Assembly (NCBI GenBank): GCA_000733355.1
Contig: JNVV01000001.1
Span: 1,067,218 to 1,131,217 of the forward strand
Source of the DNA: Falciphora oryzae
Lineage: Eukaryota; Ascomycota; Sordariomycetes; Magnaporthales; Magnaporthaceae
Direction of reading: 5' to 3'
DNA length: 64,000 bases
In this document: piece by piece, positions 1 through 11,390 of the stretch
How positions within the stretch are numbered: position 1 is the stretch's first letter
How the letters are laid out: each line of letters opens with the position of its first letter
Translations under genes and position numbers: made by a program
The notes under the pieces: generated by a model
What the model saw: the letters and a program-made list of their open reading frames with translations, nothing else
Databases searched by the model: none
What the model was told of the DNA's origin: nothing

Positions 1-604
1 CGAGGCAACCGCCGCCACTGACTACTCCAGGCACTCCGCGGAGGCCGACAAATGGAGATGCAAATCAGAACCTTGGCAGTGCGCATGCCCAGAATCCCGG
101 CCGGAAAGAAACTGCCATGTTCTCAGCATGGGCGGTTACTGATGACATCAAGTAGCATGGCCCGCACAGAAGCCAACACCTCTCCTACCGACGGAGTATG
201 GCTGCGGCCGTAACGGCGACGCTCGACTGCAGCCTGTAAACTTAGGTTACTACTGCCATGCAAGTCCAAGGCGTATATGGCGCCACATAAACTCTGTCGG
301 ATACTGCAAATGGAGACGGGAAGACGCGGGCGTGACAGGCGAGTCGTCCGTTTGTCAATGGCGATCGGTAAAAAAAAAAAAAAAAAAGAGGGCAGTATGT
401 TTGAGCTCACGAATCAAGGTTTACATTGCATGTCGAGGGTCTAAATCCCACGCTAGCAACGGAGTCCAAACCATACTCTCACTCCCCGGCGTGGCATGAA
501 GAAATTATATAAACGGAGTTCCAGGGTAGGAAACAAGAAACATGCATTAACATACAGCCGCCCGGTACAATTAATTAAGCCTGCCCCATCCAACTGACGG
601 TCCA
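1..604. other. Intergenic, 3' flank of the vWA gene
   Basis: No open frame here looks coding. An 18-base A run lies at 370-387. The stretch lies downstream of the minus-strand vWA gene stop and probably holds its 3' UTR. Confidence 0.5.
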
Positions 605-3130
605 TCAACGGTTCAGGTGACAGTTCGGATCCTGGCAGGCACACTGACATCCCTGATGGCAAACGTGGGAGCTAGAGTGCAAAATGCAATCCCGGTCCTC
701 ACATGGCGCATACGGCGGCAGCCAGTGGTGGTGGTGATGCTTGTTCCTCTGTCCGTCTTGGCCAGGGATGCCGAAGGATGAGCTAGGGACGTAGACTGGG
801 GGGTGGGGCGGCCCGAATGGTCCTCCGGTGGGAGGCCCTCCTGGCGGGCCAGGATAAGGGACGTAGCTGCCGGGGCCTACATCACCGTGCGAGGGTGGGA
901 ACGAGCTAATGTCTCCAGAGCTCGGCACAAAGGTGCTGCCCGTGTGGTTAGGCATGACGCCTTGGGGCTGGGGAAAGCCACCCTCATTGCCCATCAGGTT
1001 CATGCCGCCCTGGCCGGGAGGCAAATTCGGCCCGGGTTGACTACCTCCGAGCTCCGAGGGTGTGTTGTTGCCCAAAGTTTGCTGCAGATGCCCAGGCCCG
1101 GTCATAGCGTTTTGCTGAAACTCGTTGAAGGGAGGACCGCCCTGGGGCTGCCACTGCGGAGGACCGAATCCTGGCGGCGGCGAAACAGTTCTGTTGTGGT
1201 CCGAAGAGTCCTTGGGTGGCGGAGACACTGGCGGCAGCATCGGTGGAACGAAAACGGGAACGAAGACGCTGGGCGGCCCTCCTGGTGGCGGCGGCGACAT
1301 GCCTGGCGGGAGGTTCAACGGGTTTTGTCCCGCCGCAGAGCCCAGACCGCCGTTCGCGCCAAACCCGCCGGCGTTCGGACCGAATCCCCCTTGCCCAGTC
1401 GCCGACGGAGCCAGGCCGTTCCCACCATCTGGAGGCGCGGGCGTAACGTCCGAGGCTGGTACCGCCTTCTCAAATCCAGGAGCCATGTTTGTGGTGTTGC
1501 CTCCGTTAGCAGCCACATTGGACGAGGCGCCACCATCGCCAGGAGGCGCAGCACCAATTCCTCCCTCCGCACCACCAACGTGGAAATGTTTGAACGCCTG
1601 GCGTCGTCCGAAGCAGTTAGTAGCAGCCCTCTCCCCGAGAGACAGCTGGATTTGCACAACTCACAAAATAACCACCTCCTCCGAGCAGTCCCAACGCTGC
1701 GACTGTGACACCGATTCCGATCCCCGCCTTAGCACCCGTGCTGAGACCACCACCTTCGTCGGTAGGTCCTACGCCGACCTTCAGTGACAAACGGCCTAGT
1801 CAGCATGCGACGAAACCATGCAAGCATGTACAAAGCCAGCGTGGTCAGAACATACCGTGCAGTTCTTCAGAGGCACATTCGAGGTTGTAGTGACCGAGAA
1901 TAGGGCGTCCTGTGGAGCACCGCCGGATTTGGGTGAGACCTGGAGCTCGATCTGGCCCGAGTTGGGCGCCGTGACTGAGACAACAGAGGAGGACGAGCCG
2001 GCCGGGCTAATCGTGGACCCTCCCATTTGCGCGACAGACGTGAGAGTGCCTGCCCCGATGCTGACTACCCGGAAGGACTACAGACAGGTGATTGAGGTTA
2101 GTGACTAGCTCCAAGAAAGGACCGAGTGTGCGGGCACCGAAAGTTGCCACAGCCACTGACAATGACTTCGCCCGCGACGGCCTGGTACTTCAGCGTGACG
2201 GTGCTGCCGCCGATGGTGTAGGTTTGGGAAAGGCCGGCAAGAAGTTGCGAGTCGTAGCCTTGAGGATTGTCTTGGTACGTCAGGCCGTTTAGGAGCACGT
2301 AGTTGATGAAGTTTATGCTGCCGGCGGCTGCCGTGATCGTGGCATAGACGCCTCGCGAATCCCGAACCGCCTTCAGAATCTCTTTTGACTGCTGCCCAGA
2401 CGCCAGGTCGAGAAAGCCAAACGACACCCGGATTCCTGCCCCTGTGGCTTTCCGGATCGCGTTCACGAGGGCCGTCTGGCTCCCGTCCGAGCCGTCGGTG
2501 AAGACGACAATGGCGCTTCGCTTGTCCGTTCCTCCCGTATCGCTGGCGGTAAGCAGATCGTAGGCCTAACCCGAGTCGGTGATTTGATTCGTTAGTGGCT
2601 TTGGCTCTTGAATCAGATCAGTTCGTTCTCTGCCGCCCCAGCGCATCATCCGCCAGTCCTCCTTGGACCAAAGAGGAACAGATAAACAGCGACAAGCCAC
2701 TCGCCTTGTTGACGCCGCTTGCAATGTTGGTGCCTCCAGACGCGTCGATCTTGCCGAAGGTAGCATTGGCGCCAGAGGGATCCCCGAGAGGGAATATCAC
2801 TTTTGCCGTGTCGTCGAAGTCGATAACCGTCAACTTGTCGGCCATCTTGTCTCCCCCAGCCTCGCCGCTCGAGATGAGGAAGTCTGCAAGGGACCTCCCG
2901 GCGTCAATCCGTCTCCTTCCCGGATCATTGGAGCTCATGGAGCCCGACGAGTCGATCACGAGGGCCACTTTGCGGTCGCCATTGTTGGAATTAACGCGCA
3001 GGTCGGCGCATGCCTCATCGCGCTTCACGATAACTGAGCCCGCGCCAGTTGAGTCTCTCGGAAACGGGCGAAGGGTTGTGGCAGAGGTGAGGGCGGGCAA
3101 GGCCAGTGCTAGGAGATGCAGGTGACGCAT
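605..3130 (-). CDS. Secreted von Willebrand factor A domain protein with one membrane span and a Gly/Pro-rich tail
   Basis: Five exons close in frame: 3130-2705, 2565-2161, 2077-1856, 1778-1665, 1597-605 (about 719 aa). The start gives a clear signal peptide (MRHLHLLALALPALTSA); an in-frame upstream Met would bury it. A vWA domain follows, with the MIDAS motif DSSGS at residues 60-64, a GGTN segment and an FTDGSDGS strand. A beta-rich region comes next, then one hydrophobic span near 368-386 (GIGIGVTVAALGLLGG). The last 330 residues are Gly/Pro/Asn-rich low complexity, ending in a His run and a Cys cluster (CEDRDC, CHQGCQCAC, CHLNR). This implies a type I membrane protein with an extracellular metal-dependent adhesion domain and a disordered cytosolic tail. 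Intron 1 (2704-2566) needs a GC donor (AAG|GCGAGT); intron 4 carries CTACTAACTG as branch site. The ligand is unknown; the domain assignment is strong, the role is inference. Confidence 0.82.
2566..2704 (-). other. GC-AG intron in the vWA gene
   Basis: The frame joins GVNK to AYDLLTAS only if the donor is AAG|GCGAGT and the acceptor is TTAG|GCC, both phase 0. No GT donor nearby restores the frame. Confidence 0.7.
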
Positions 3131-4381
3131 GGCGGGCCAGCGGGTGAGGCTCTCGCCCGATGGACGAAGGGCAGAGCGCGTGGGCGCGAACGATGTGCGC
3201 GGTGGCAGAAGAAAACTGAGGACGTCCCGAGACTTCTCAGGAGCCACCACCAAGACACGCTGGGGGCTACCCCTTGCTAGATATAGATATACGGGGTCCA
3301 GCGCGCAAACACTTGAGCACCGCGCTGGTCAGCCCTGACCATGGCGCAGGCAGACTTGAGGGTTCGTTATCCGCATAGCAACCTGGCACGCCTGGCAACA
3401 ACACAGCAAACGCGCGCCCTGAGGGTGTCCAGGCTTGCGCGACACATGGTCGTGTGGCTGCACTCGGCTGCCATTGGTCCAGCACCTCGATAGTGCCATG
3501 GACCCCTGGCAGCGAGATCAGCGACTGGCGCGGGCTGGGGACTGGGATTCGGACCAGGCTAGACTGTCAACGGCTGAAGAAGGCCGCTCTGTTCAGCCCA
3601 CGGGACTGGGCTTGGCCTGAGCCCGAAGCGATTGGGCCCAGAAAACCAGAGGTCGTTTGCCGCAATCTGTTTGCATGGACCAGCCGGCCGATCCGGTGTG
3701 AACTCCTCGAGCTGGGAGGAGGGAGTACCTGCGGGTACGCTTCCAACCCAATGAGCGCCTTGGGGGAACACCCCACTGGGCATGGCCATGATCGGAGATT
3801 CGGAGAGGCGCTTGGCTTGCGTGCGGCTGAGCAGGCCTCGACAGGGGTTGCAAAATTGACGACGGCAGCATGGGCTAATTTTGATCCCTTCTCAGGAAGT
3901 CACACCACCTCACGTGTCCAGAACAACATCGTCCCAACCACTTCTCAAGGAGGGCAAAACGGGCAACAACAACCGCAACGAGGACCAGAGGACGGAAAGA
4001 AACAACCTAGGCAAAGAGATGTGAATATATGGGGACAAAGTCCGAATGACACTTCCATTTCCCATTTTTATCTTTTGGTCGTTGAACCCCAGGATCAAAC
4101 AAACGAAGCTTGGGGCAAAATTAGGTTGAAGTTTCCTGCAAGGGGCGAAGCGAGGGGGTGGGTGACACAAAGAATTCCTGCTCGAGAAAAAAAAAAAAAA
4201 AAAACCAAAAGACTCGAACCCACTAGGCCTCATGTTTCCCGCTCCAATCCGGTCGTCGAACCTATCGTCTGCCCCAGACTTTCCTCTATTGGTATTGCCT
4301 CCGTGTGCTTTCTTCTTTCATTCTAGTCATAGATACATCGAGTACATCGAGATGTGAGTGTAACAAAAAATCATCGTCTCA
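3131..4381. other. Intergenic region upstream of the vWA gene
   Basis: TATA-like TAGATATAGATATA lies at 3279-3292, about 150 bp upstream of the vWA start. An 18-base A run lies at 4187-4204. A frame at 3454-4326 is open but has no recognisable domain and reads through the A run as poly-Lys, so I do not call it a gene. Confidence 0.5.
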
Positions 4382-4497
4382 NNNNNNNNNNNNNNNNNNN
4401 NNNNNNNNNNNNNNNNNNNNNNNNNNNNNNNNNNNNNNNNNNNNNNNNNNNNNNNNNNNNNNNNNNNNNNNNNNNNNNNNNNNNNNNNNNNNNNNNN
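4382..4497. other. Assembly gap (116 N)
   Basis: A run of N bases. It starts 26 bases past the flavohaemoglobin stop, so the 3' UTR of that gene is partly missing. Confidence 0.99.
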
Positions 4498-4523
4498 CAG
4501 CCGGGTGTCATGCTTCGGCTCCT

Positions 4524-6090
4524 TTAGGCTGTACTGGCCATCACCCCTGTGCTGAACAGCTCGAACTTGATACGGCTCGGCTCGACCTTCTCATCTCGCA
4601 GGTACTGAGCCACGGCAAGCATGAAAGCTTCGGGTCCACAGCACCGGAAGTCTGCCGCGCCATGGTCCAGGAACAGGTCAGCCCGGCTGACCTTGGCGAG
4701 GTCCATCCTGCCGTGGAGCGTGGTCCCCGTGAGCTCGCCGTCGGCCAGCTCCGTTTTGAAGACGTTTGTCCGCACGTTGGGGTGGCTCCTCTTGATCTGT
4801 CGGATGTGATCCTCAAACGGAACCGTCTGCCGCACCCCCTGGATCCAGGAGATGTCGCGGTTTGGCTGCGACTCCAAAACAGAGTTCAGGATCGCTATCA
4901 TGGGCGTCACGCCCGCCCCCGCCGAGATCAGCACCAGCGGGACGCTGCTGTCGTTGTTGGTGTCGAGGAAGAACTCGCCCGACGGGTGTGACACCTCGAT
5001 CACGTCGCCCTCGGCCATCTCGTCGATCAGCAGGTTGGACACGACGCCCGGGCACGTGTACGACGGCCCCGGCCCCGCGGATGATGGCGTCGGAGACGAC
5101 GTCGACGTGGTCGAAATAGACCTTATTGAGGATGCCGCAGTCCCGGACCTGCTGCTGCCGACGTAGCGGCCGCCCTCCTCCCTCTTGACCGTGATGCGGT
5201 AGTAGTCCCCCTGCTTGCGGGGCGCCTCGCTCAGCGAGTACTGGCGCGATTGCAAGATGCCGCTGATGGGCACCCTGACCTGTATCGAGATATACTGTCC
5301 CGGAAAGAAGTCTGGCAGGCGCTTCCCATCGACGGGTTTGAGATAGAACGAAACCATAGCGTCGGGCGCCTTGGACTGGGGCTCTTTGCGGCTGATCTTG
5401 AACTTGCGCCAGCTGGTCCAGTCTCCGAATTCGCCATACAGTTGCGATTCTCTGGCCATCATCATCTTGGCAAGCACCCAGTAGGCCTTGGTCCAGGCCA
5501 ACTCGACGTCGGGTGTCCACGCTGGCCCGAGCACCTGCGCAAAAGCTAGGATCAAGTAGCGGCCAACAATGCTGCAAGAGTGTCAGCAACGTGTCCGTTC
5601 ATCTGGAGCCGCACGCGGGGCGAGTGTCAAGGGATGCAGAACAGTATCCAGATGGCATGCAAGCTATGCAGCACAGAGGCAACATGGCTAAACATGGCCA
5701 GCCTCGTACCCACATACCTGTAATCTGCCTGCTGGATGCCAAGAGAACAGTGTTTATTGCATATCTGGGGTCAAGTCAGTGATATTCTCCTGTCGACGAG
5801 CGCACGAGGCAGCTGTTTCTTTCTTCTCTTGCGGTTTTTTCACCAACCTTTTCGAGTGTGGGAATAAGCTCGCTCATGTGGCTGACATTGTTGGCAAAGC
5901 TGAGCATAACCTGCGTCAGGGCGCGTGGCTGCCTTCCGCTCTTCTGGTTGACGCTGTTGAAAACCTCTCGCAGCCTGGGGTTCTCTGCCAACATGTCTCT
6001 GTAGAATGTGGTGGCGATGAGCTCTCCCGACTCCTTGAGCACCGGAACCGTGCTCTTGACGAGCTTCATCTGCTGGTAGGTGAGGGCCAT
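4524..6090 (-). CDS. YHB1: Flavohaemoglobin (nitric oxide dioxygenase)
   Basis: Three exons close in frame: 6090-5848, 5764-5718, 5571-4524 (about 445 aa). The enzyme oxidises nitric oxide to nitrate using O2 and NAD(P)H. The globin domain (1-140) shows Tyr30 (B10), Gln54 (E7, in SGRQPRAL) and proximal His86 in NKHCSLGIQ; the last lies in a 47-nt exon that naive gene finding would miss. The FAD domain has SRQYSLSEAP and PGVVSNLL; the NAD domain has GAGVTPM and CCGPEAF, ending near FELF. Between KREEGGRYVGS and CPGVVSNLL sits an in-frame Ser/Thr/Pro-rich insertion of about 25-30 residues (bases about 5150-5045) with no GT-AG pair that would remove it, making the protein longer than the roughly 400-residue family norm. 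A TATA-like CATATATA at 6327-6335 may be the promoter. Likely role: nitrosative stress defence. Confidence 0.93.
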
Positions 6091-6326
6091 CCTGAGCTGC
6101 TGCCCGTGTGAGGGTCGAGCGACCGGGACGGAGAAGCACCAAGATGGAGGATGTCCAGGTGGGCGATGCTAAGGCAGGACAAGAAGAGAGTGATGCACAC
6201 TGTATGCGGGGTATGGCGATAGGTTTTAGTAGTGCGAACGCTCGCCTGGAAGCTGGGGCAAAGGTCGTAAATATAGAAGTGCGGAATAGACACGCCGCAG
6301 AGCAGTGCTGCTTGGGAGGTGGCTGG

Positions 6327-6335
6327 CATATATAC
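6327..6335 (-). promoter_or_regulatory. TATA-like element upstream of the flavohaemoglobin gene
   Basis: TATATATG on the minus strand, about 240 bp upstream of the start codon; a similar spacing is seen for several other genes here. Motif only. Confidence 0.35.
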
Positions 6336-8530
6336 CTGCCTCCTCCCTCCACTGCCTATCTCCTTAGATTCCTACGTGGGCCGGCCTAGCTGGTCACCTA
6401 CGTCGTGCGTGCTACGTAGCCAAGGTGTAGCCAAGGAGGGCTACTAAGTACAGACTACTTAGATATAGAAGGATCCATTCTGCGGGTTTGCCCGCCACCT
6501 TGGCCGCAGAGGAAGCCGTCTCCTCGCCCTGACAGCCCAACGGTATGCAGGCAACATTCGACCAGTCAGACCCAGAACAGCCGCATCATCCGGTCCTGTC
6601 GCGAATCTGCGCGTCCCTGGCATCTTCGGAGAGAAAAAAAGGAAGATGAGAAGAAGGAAAAAGTGGCACCGACGGTAGGCAAATCGTACGAGGATAAAGT
6701 TCTGCTCCGCCGCCCAAAGGCGGTCGTCTCCGTAGGCTCAGGGGGCTTGACCAGCCGGGCCAGTGTCATTGGGGCGGTCAGGGCTGGCCGCTCCGGCAAA
6801 AGCAATATTGATTGGCTACCTGTGCGAGACGCACTCCAGCGTCAAGGCCAAACGCCAAATTTCTGGCAACGGGGCAAAGGGGAAAAGAAAAAAAAAAAAA
6901 AAAAAAAGCAAAGAACAAGCAGAAAATTTGGTCTTGATGGGGTGGCTCTGGGGTCGCACAGTAGAGGTCCCGTCCGCAACCGCCGCACATGGTCATCGGT
7001 GGGCCTGGAGCCCCGCAGCGGTGCCGTGAAGGGCGGCTCAGGCATCATCGCCAGGATTGTTCGTTGAGTTTGCCAGGAACAGGTTTCATTGTATTGGGGC
7101 AACTGCCGGTACTTGACGAGATGAGACCCTCATCCAATCTCACACAAAGCCCTCCCAACTCAACATTAACCGGCCATGCAGTGCATCATCGACTCTTGGG
7201 TGCCTGTAAAGTTCCCTGAAGCCCGGTGGATGGGAAATATCAGTGACAAGTCCCAGGCAGGGGCCACGGCACGCGGCACATGGAACCCAGTCAGTCGTGC
7301 CAGCATGTACCCATCAAGTCGGATACGGATATGCACCACCACCTCGGGGGGTCGTGTTTAGCGAAACAACGCAGTTCCACTTGGAAGCACAAAGCTCTCC
7401 CTCCGCCCCCATGCCTGCTGGGACGACGTGACGGGGATTGACAAGGTCGCGTGCGAGTTGCGATGCCCTGGTCCCCCCCCACGCTCTCCCCGGTCTGGCC
7501 TAAGCCAAGACGGGAGAAAGAAGAGGAAAATAAATAAGGTAAAGAATGACAAACCTGTAAAGGAGCAGGATAAAAAACCGGAGCACCCCGAAAAAAAAAA
7601 AAAAGAAGAGCGAAACGGCAGCCCACCTCGTCAGGTCAGGTGCCCAGGATGTCGGAAGTCGTTGCTTTTGCATGCGTCGATTTGATGACAATCTTTCTTT
7701 TTTGGCGCGGCGAGTTGAGCAGTCATCGTACGATGGGGGCTTTCACCAGCAGGTGATGTCGCCAGCGCAACGGGCAGCCACGCGCACCTGCCACCTGGAT
7801 CCCCGGCTTGCGGCGGCTCGGAGATAGGTGTGCTGGAGGTCATGCGAGGGCTTGCACACCGCACCGCGCAGTCGGGTCAGGTCCTGCCTTGGAAAGTCGA
7901 CGAATGCCCCGAGGGCAGAGGCGTGTTTGCGTGCTACGAAACGAACACCACCGAGGAAGGAGTGGTGGAACTCTGTAGCTCCCATCTCTGACTTCGCTGT
8001 GGACACTCGCCGCCTTCCTGCCCAGTTCCTAATGTTCGTCGAGCCCAATGTCTCTGGCCCAAGGCTTCCGAGAGGTAGCACAATGAGATTTCCGTGCTTG
8101 TGGTTGTGCCCGCCCGGGCTGCTGTGCACCGACAGAGCTGGACGCGGGTGGCCGTCAATGTGTCTGGCATGGTCGGGCTCCCTGCTGTTTGGTGATGGCG
8201 GGGCGGACCAGTTTAGGTAATCGGGGCGGGTTCCTGAGGGCGACTGACTGGCTGCCGCGGCTGGAAAAGGAACCTGAGGCAATTCCATGACAAAGAAGCG
8301 CCACGACGAGAGAGAGAAACGCCCAAGTCAAATGGTCGGGAGAAGGAGCAAGCGCATCTTGTTGTCTAAGAAAGAAAAGAGAGTTCTCTCCGACGCACTC
8401 GCAGGCGCCCAAGACTAAAGACTCAGACATCCATCGCCAACATCGCCGATTGCTCATCTGCCCTCCAACACGCAAAATTCCCACACAGCGCAAACAACCC
8501 GCCGCCGCCATCGCGACCACAGCCTCCGCC
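6336..8530. other. Intergenic, divergent promoters of flavohaemoglobin and NPT1
   Basis: No gene I can support. A runs lie at 6888-6907 (20) and 7591-7604 (14). Short frames on both strands lack domains and splice signals. The 200 bp before 8531 is A/C-rich, as expected for a fungal leader. Confidence 0.45.
6888..6907. repeat. Poly(A) run, 20 bases
   Basis: Uninterrupted A run in intergenic DNA; one of several long A/T runs in the window. Confidence 0.95.
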
Positions 8531-10187
8531 ATGGACTTCAACAGCGGCTCTCCGTACCCGGAGGGTGTCATATCGTTTCTTGACACGGATCTATACAAGC
8601 TGACCATGCAATGCGCCGTCCTCAAGCACTTCAGCACCGCTACCGTCACCTACGCCTTCAGCAACCGCACGCCCGATAAGAGGCTGTCCCGGGCCGCCTA
8701 CCAATGGCTGGCCGACCAGATCAGGAGTAGGGAACCCCCACTAGGGCGGCCACCCCACCACTCGCCATCACCTCCTACCCTATCCCTACCCCTGACCTTG
8801 GTGGTAGGCTGACCGGTGGAAACAAATGAATCATATAAACAACAAACCCCACACACCCCCCTTATTAGAGTTGGGCAATATCTCGCTGTCAGACGAGGAG
8901 TACCGCTTCCTAAAAGACCACTGCCCCTATCTCACCAGCGAATATCTGGAGTTCCTGCGCCAGTTCCGCCTGAGTCCTCGGGACCAGGTGCTCGTCAAAT
9001 TCGTCCCACTCGCTGGCAACACGGGCGGTGATGCCGATCTGGGCGACGTCGACATCCAGATCAGCGGGAGGTGGGTCAACACGATCCTCTACGAGATCCC
9101 CATCTTGGCCCTGACCTCGGAAGCGTACTTCCGCTTCATGGACACGGACTGGGACTACCAGGGCCAGGAGGAGCTCGCCTATGACAAGGGCGTGCGCCTG
9201 CTCAAGGCCGGCTGCGTCGTGTCCGAGTTCGGCACCCGCCGCCGCCGCGACTACCACACTCAGGCCCTGGTCTTCCGGGGCCTTGCCAAGGCCGGCAAGG
9301 AGGCCCAGGATGGCGGCTGGTCCGGCAAGCTGGCGGGCACAAGCAACGTCCATCTGGCCATGCGCTTCAACATGGCCCCAGTGGGGACTGTCGCCCACGA
9401 GTGGTTCATGGGTATTGCTGCCATCATGGGTGACTACAAGGTCGCGTCCGAAGAGGCGCTCGCCCGCTGGGTCGGCTGTTTCGGCCCGGGTGTTCTGGGC
9501 ATTGCGCTCACCGACACATTCGGGACGCCCGAGTTCCTCAAGTCGTTCGGCCGGCCGGTGCGCTGGCTTGACCCCGCGCACGAGGCCAAGGCCGGTACCG
9601 GCAAGACGTATGCGGATGTGTTTGCAGGGGTCCGTCAGGACTCGGGAGACCCCGCAAACTTCGTCAAGAGGATGCGGGCCTTTTACGACCAGCAGGGCAT
9701 CAAAGAGAAGAAGACCATCGTGTTCTCAGACTCGCTCAACATCGACCGTTGCCTCGAGTACAAGCAAATCTCTGAAGAGGCCGGACTGACACCCACCTTT
9801 GGCGTCGGCACCTTTCTCACCAACGACTTCATCAACCGGTCGACGGGTAAGAAGTCGGTGCCGCTCAACATTGTCATCAAGTTGAGCTCCGTCGACGGGA
9901 AGCCAGCAGTTAAACTGAGGTTAGTGACTCCCCGCAGAGGTGCAGCGAGTCCCTAGCCAGCCGGCCCCAAAACGTGCTTTGCCTTGTCCGGGTCTCGTTG
10001 TCTGACAGGATGCCATGTGCTCCCTGCTGCCTGCACGTGCAACAGCGACAACATCGGTAAGAACACCGGCGATGCAGCCACCGTCCAAAAGGTCAAGCGC
10101 GAGCTCGGTTACATCGAGAACGAATGGGAGGGCGGTGATGAGACGTCGAGATGGGGCAAGGAGGGCGACAGTGCCGGTACAGTCTGA
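8531..10187 (+). CDS. NPT1: Nicotinate phosphoribosyltransferase
   Basis: Three exons: 8531-8726, 8869-9919, 10046-10187 (462 aa). The enzyme joins nicotinate to PRPP with ATP hydrolysis to give nicotinate mononucleotide in the NAD salvage (Preiss-Handler) pathway. The N-terminus [12 protein letters not shown] is the family signature. [15 protein letters not shown] holds the conserved His that is phosphorylated during catalysis, and VRQDSGDP and FSDSLN are phosphate-binding segments. Splicing restores [13 protein letters not shown] across intron 1 and [13 protein letters not shown] across intron 2, both typical family sequence. Length matches yeast Npt1 (about 430 aa) with a slightly longer tail. 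Nothing is missing. Confidence 0.96.
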
Positions 10188-11390
10188 GCTGTGCATGGCT
10201 TGGCGAGCCGATGGCAGTTCTGGCTTGGCATAGAGTCCAGGCTGGTGCGGTTCTCTTCTCGCTCTGTTTCTTTTGTCCGTTCAGGGAGACGTGCCCCTTG
10301 GTCTTTTCATCACTCCCTTCTCCGTTCCGCTCGACTCCCGATCCGCACTCTTGCATCTCCGACCACCGATGCACCCCCACATGCCTAACCTACATGACAT
10401 ACTGAGTAGAGGTATGCAGGCAGGTCAAAGACGGGCAGGTAGATTGGCAGGTAGCGCATGCGTGGTGGGAGGCAGTCAGTGTGGATCTCGCGCTTGGAGC
10501 GCCTGGTTGGCTTGTGGGCTCATTGCACAAGGCGCCGCGAGGCACACTATAGGTCTAGACTATCGCCGATATCCAGTTGCAAGACGTCCGATGTCGTCTT
10601 CTCAAGCACCGGCCCGCCAACCTCGGCTGTTCACCCCAGAGAGGCTCGCCACTCGCGTTTCAATAGGGTCGGGGGCCAAGCATCGGTGGAGCCTAATGCG
10701 GGCGCAAGTGAGGGGAAGGAAGCTCAAGCTTTGGGACTGTGGCTGCCAACTGAGCGGGATGCCTGTATAGGCAATCCGAAGCCGGTATGTGCTTCCAATG
10801 GGAACGATCTGGTTGGATGGCGGCACAGGTGTACAGCCTACCTCATATCGCCCCATCCCCGATTACACAATGGTGTGGCTAGAAGTGCATGGCTTTGGGG
10901 AGCTCCTACGAAAGAGGAATTGGTGATTGCCCGATGATGCTCGGTACGACCACAGGATCCATAAGTCTGGTGCTGAGATGAGGGGAATGTTTCCTTGCCT
11001 TGGTCGGGGATAAAGATGGAAAGTACAAGCGGCAGCCAGCTCCGAAAGAGGGAGGGCGATGCCTTTCTAGGCTGGAGTCACTCGGCAAGATCCCCGAGCC
11101 TCGATATGGATACGGACATGGGGCAGGTATATTGATACATGACGCCTTCCGTCCCATGAGCTCCAATTTAACCTCCCGTCACCATCCCCCCTCGTCCTGC
11201 GGTCCCTTCTTTCCGCCACGTTTCTCCCGATGCTTGGTAGGCTACTGTCGGAATCAGATCAGCAGCCGCCATCAAGCCCATTCCCCTGACATCTCGGCGC
11301 CTGCGCGGGTGAGCCACTCGATTGCACATCCCACTATACCGTCTTTGCTCCCGTCCTATTGCCACGGGATCCCCATATCGCCGGATAACC
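10188..11390. other. Intergenic between NPT1 and the dehydrogenase gene
   Basis: The start is the 3' flank of NPT1; the last 200 bp is C/T-rich leader-like sequence before the ATG at 11391. Open frames at 10273-10770 and 10458-10937 overlap each other in different frames and show no domain. Confidence 0.45.

Noticed and set aside
4207..4222. tRNA-like GACTCGAACCCAC
   Set aside because: No matching stem or cloverleaf around it.
3454..4326. Plus-strand frame of 290 codons
   Set aside because: It reads through a poly(A) run as Lys and shows no family, and base use is unlike nearby exons.
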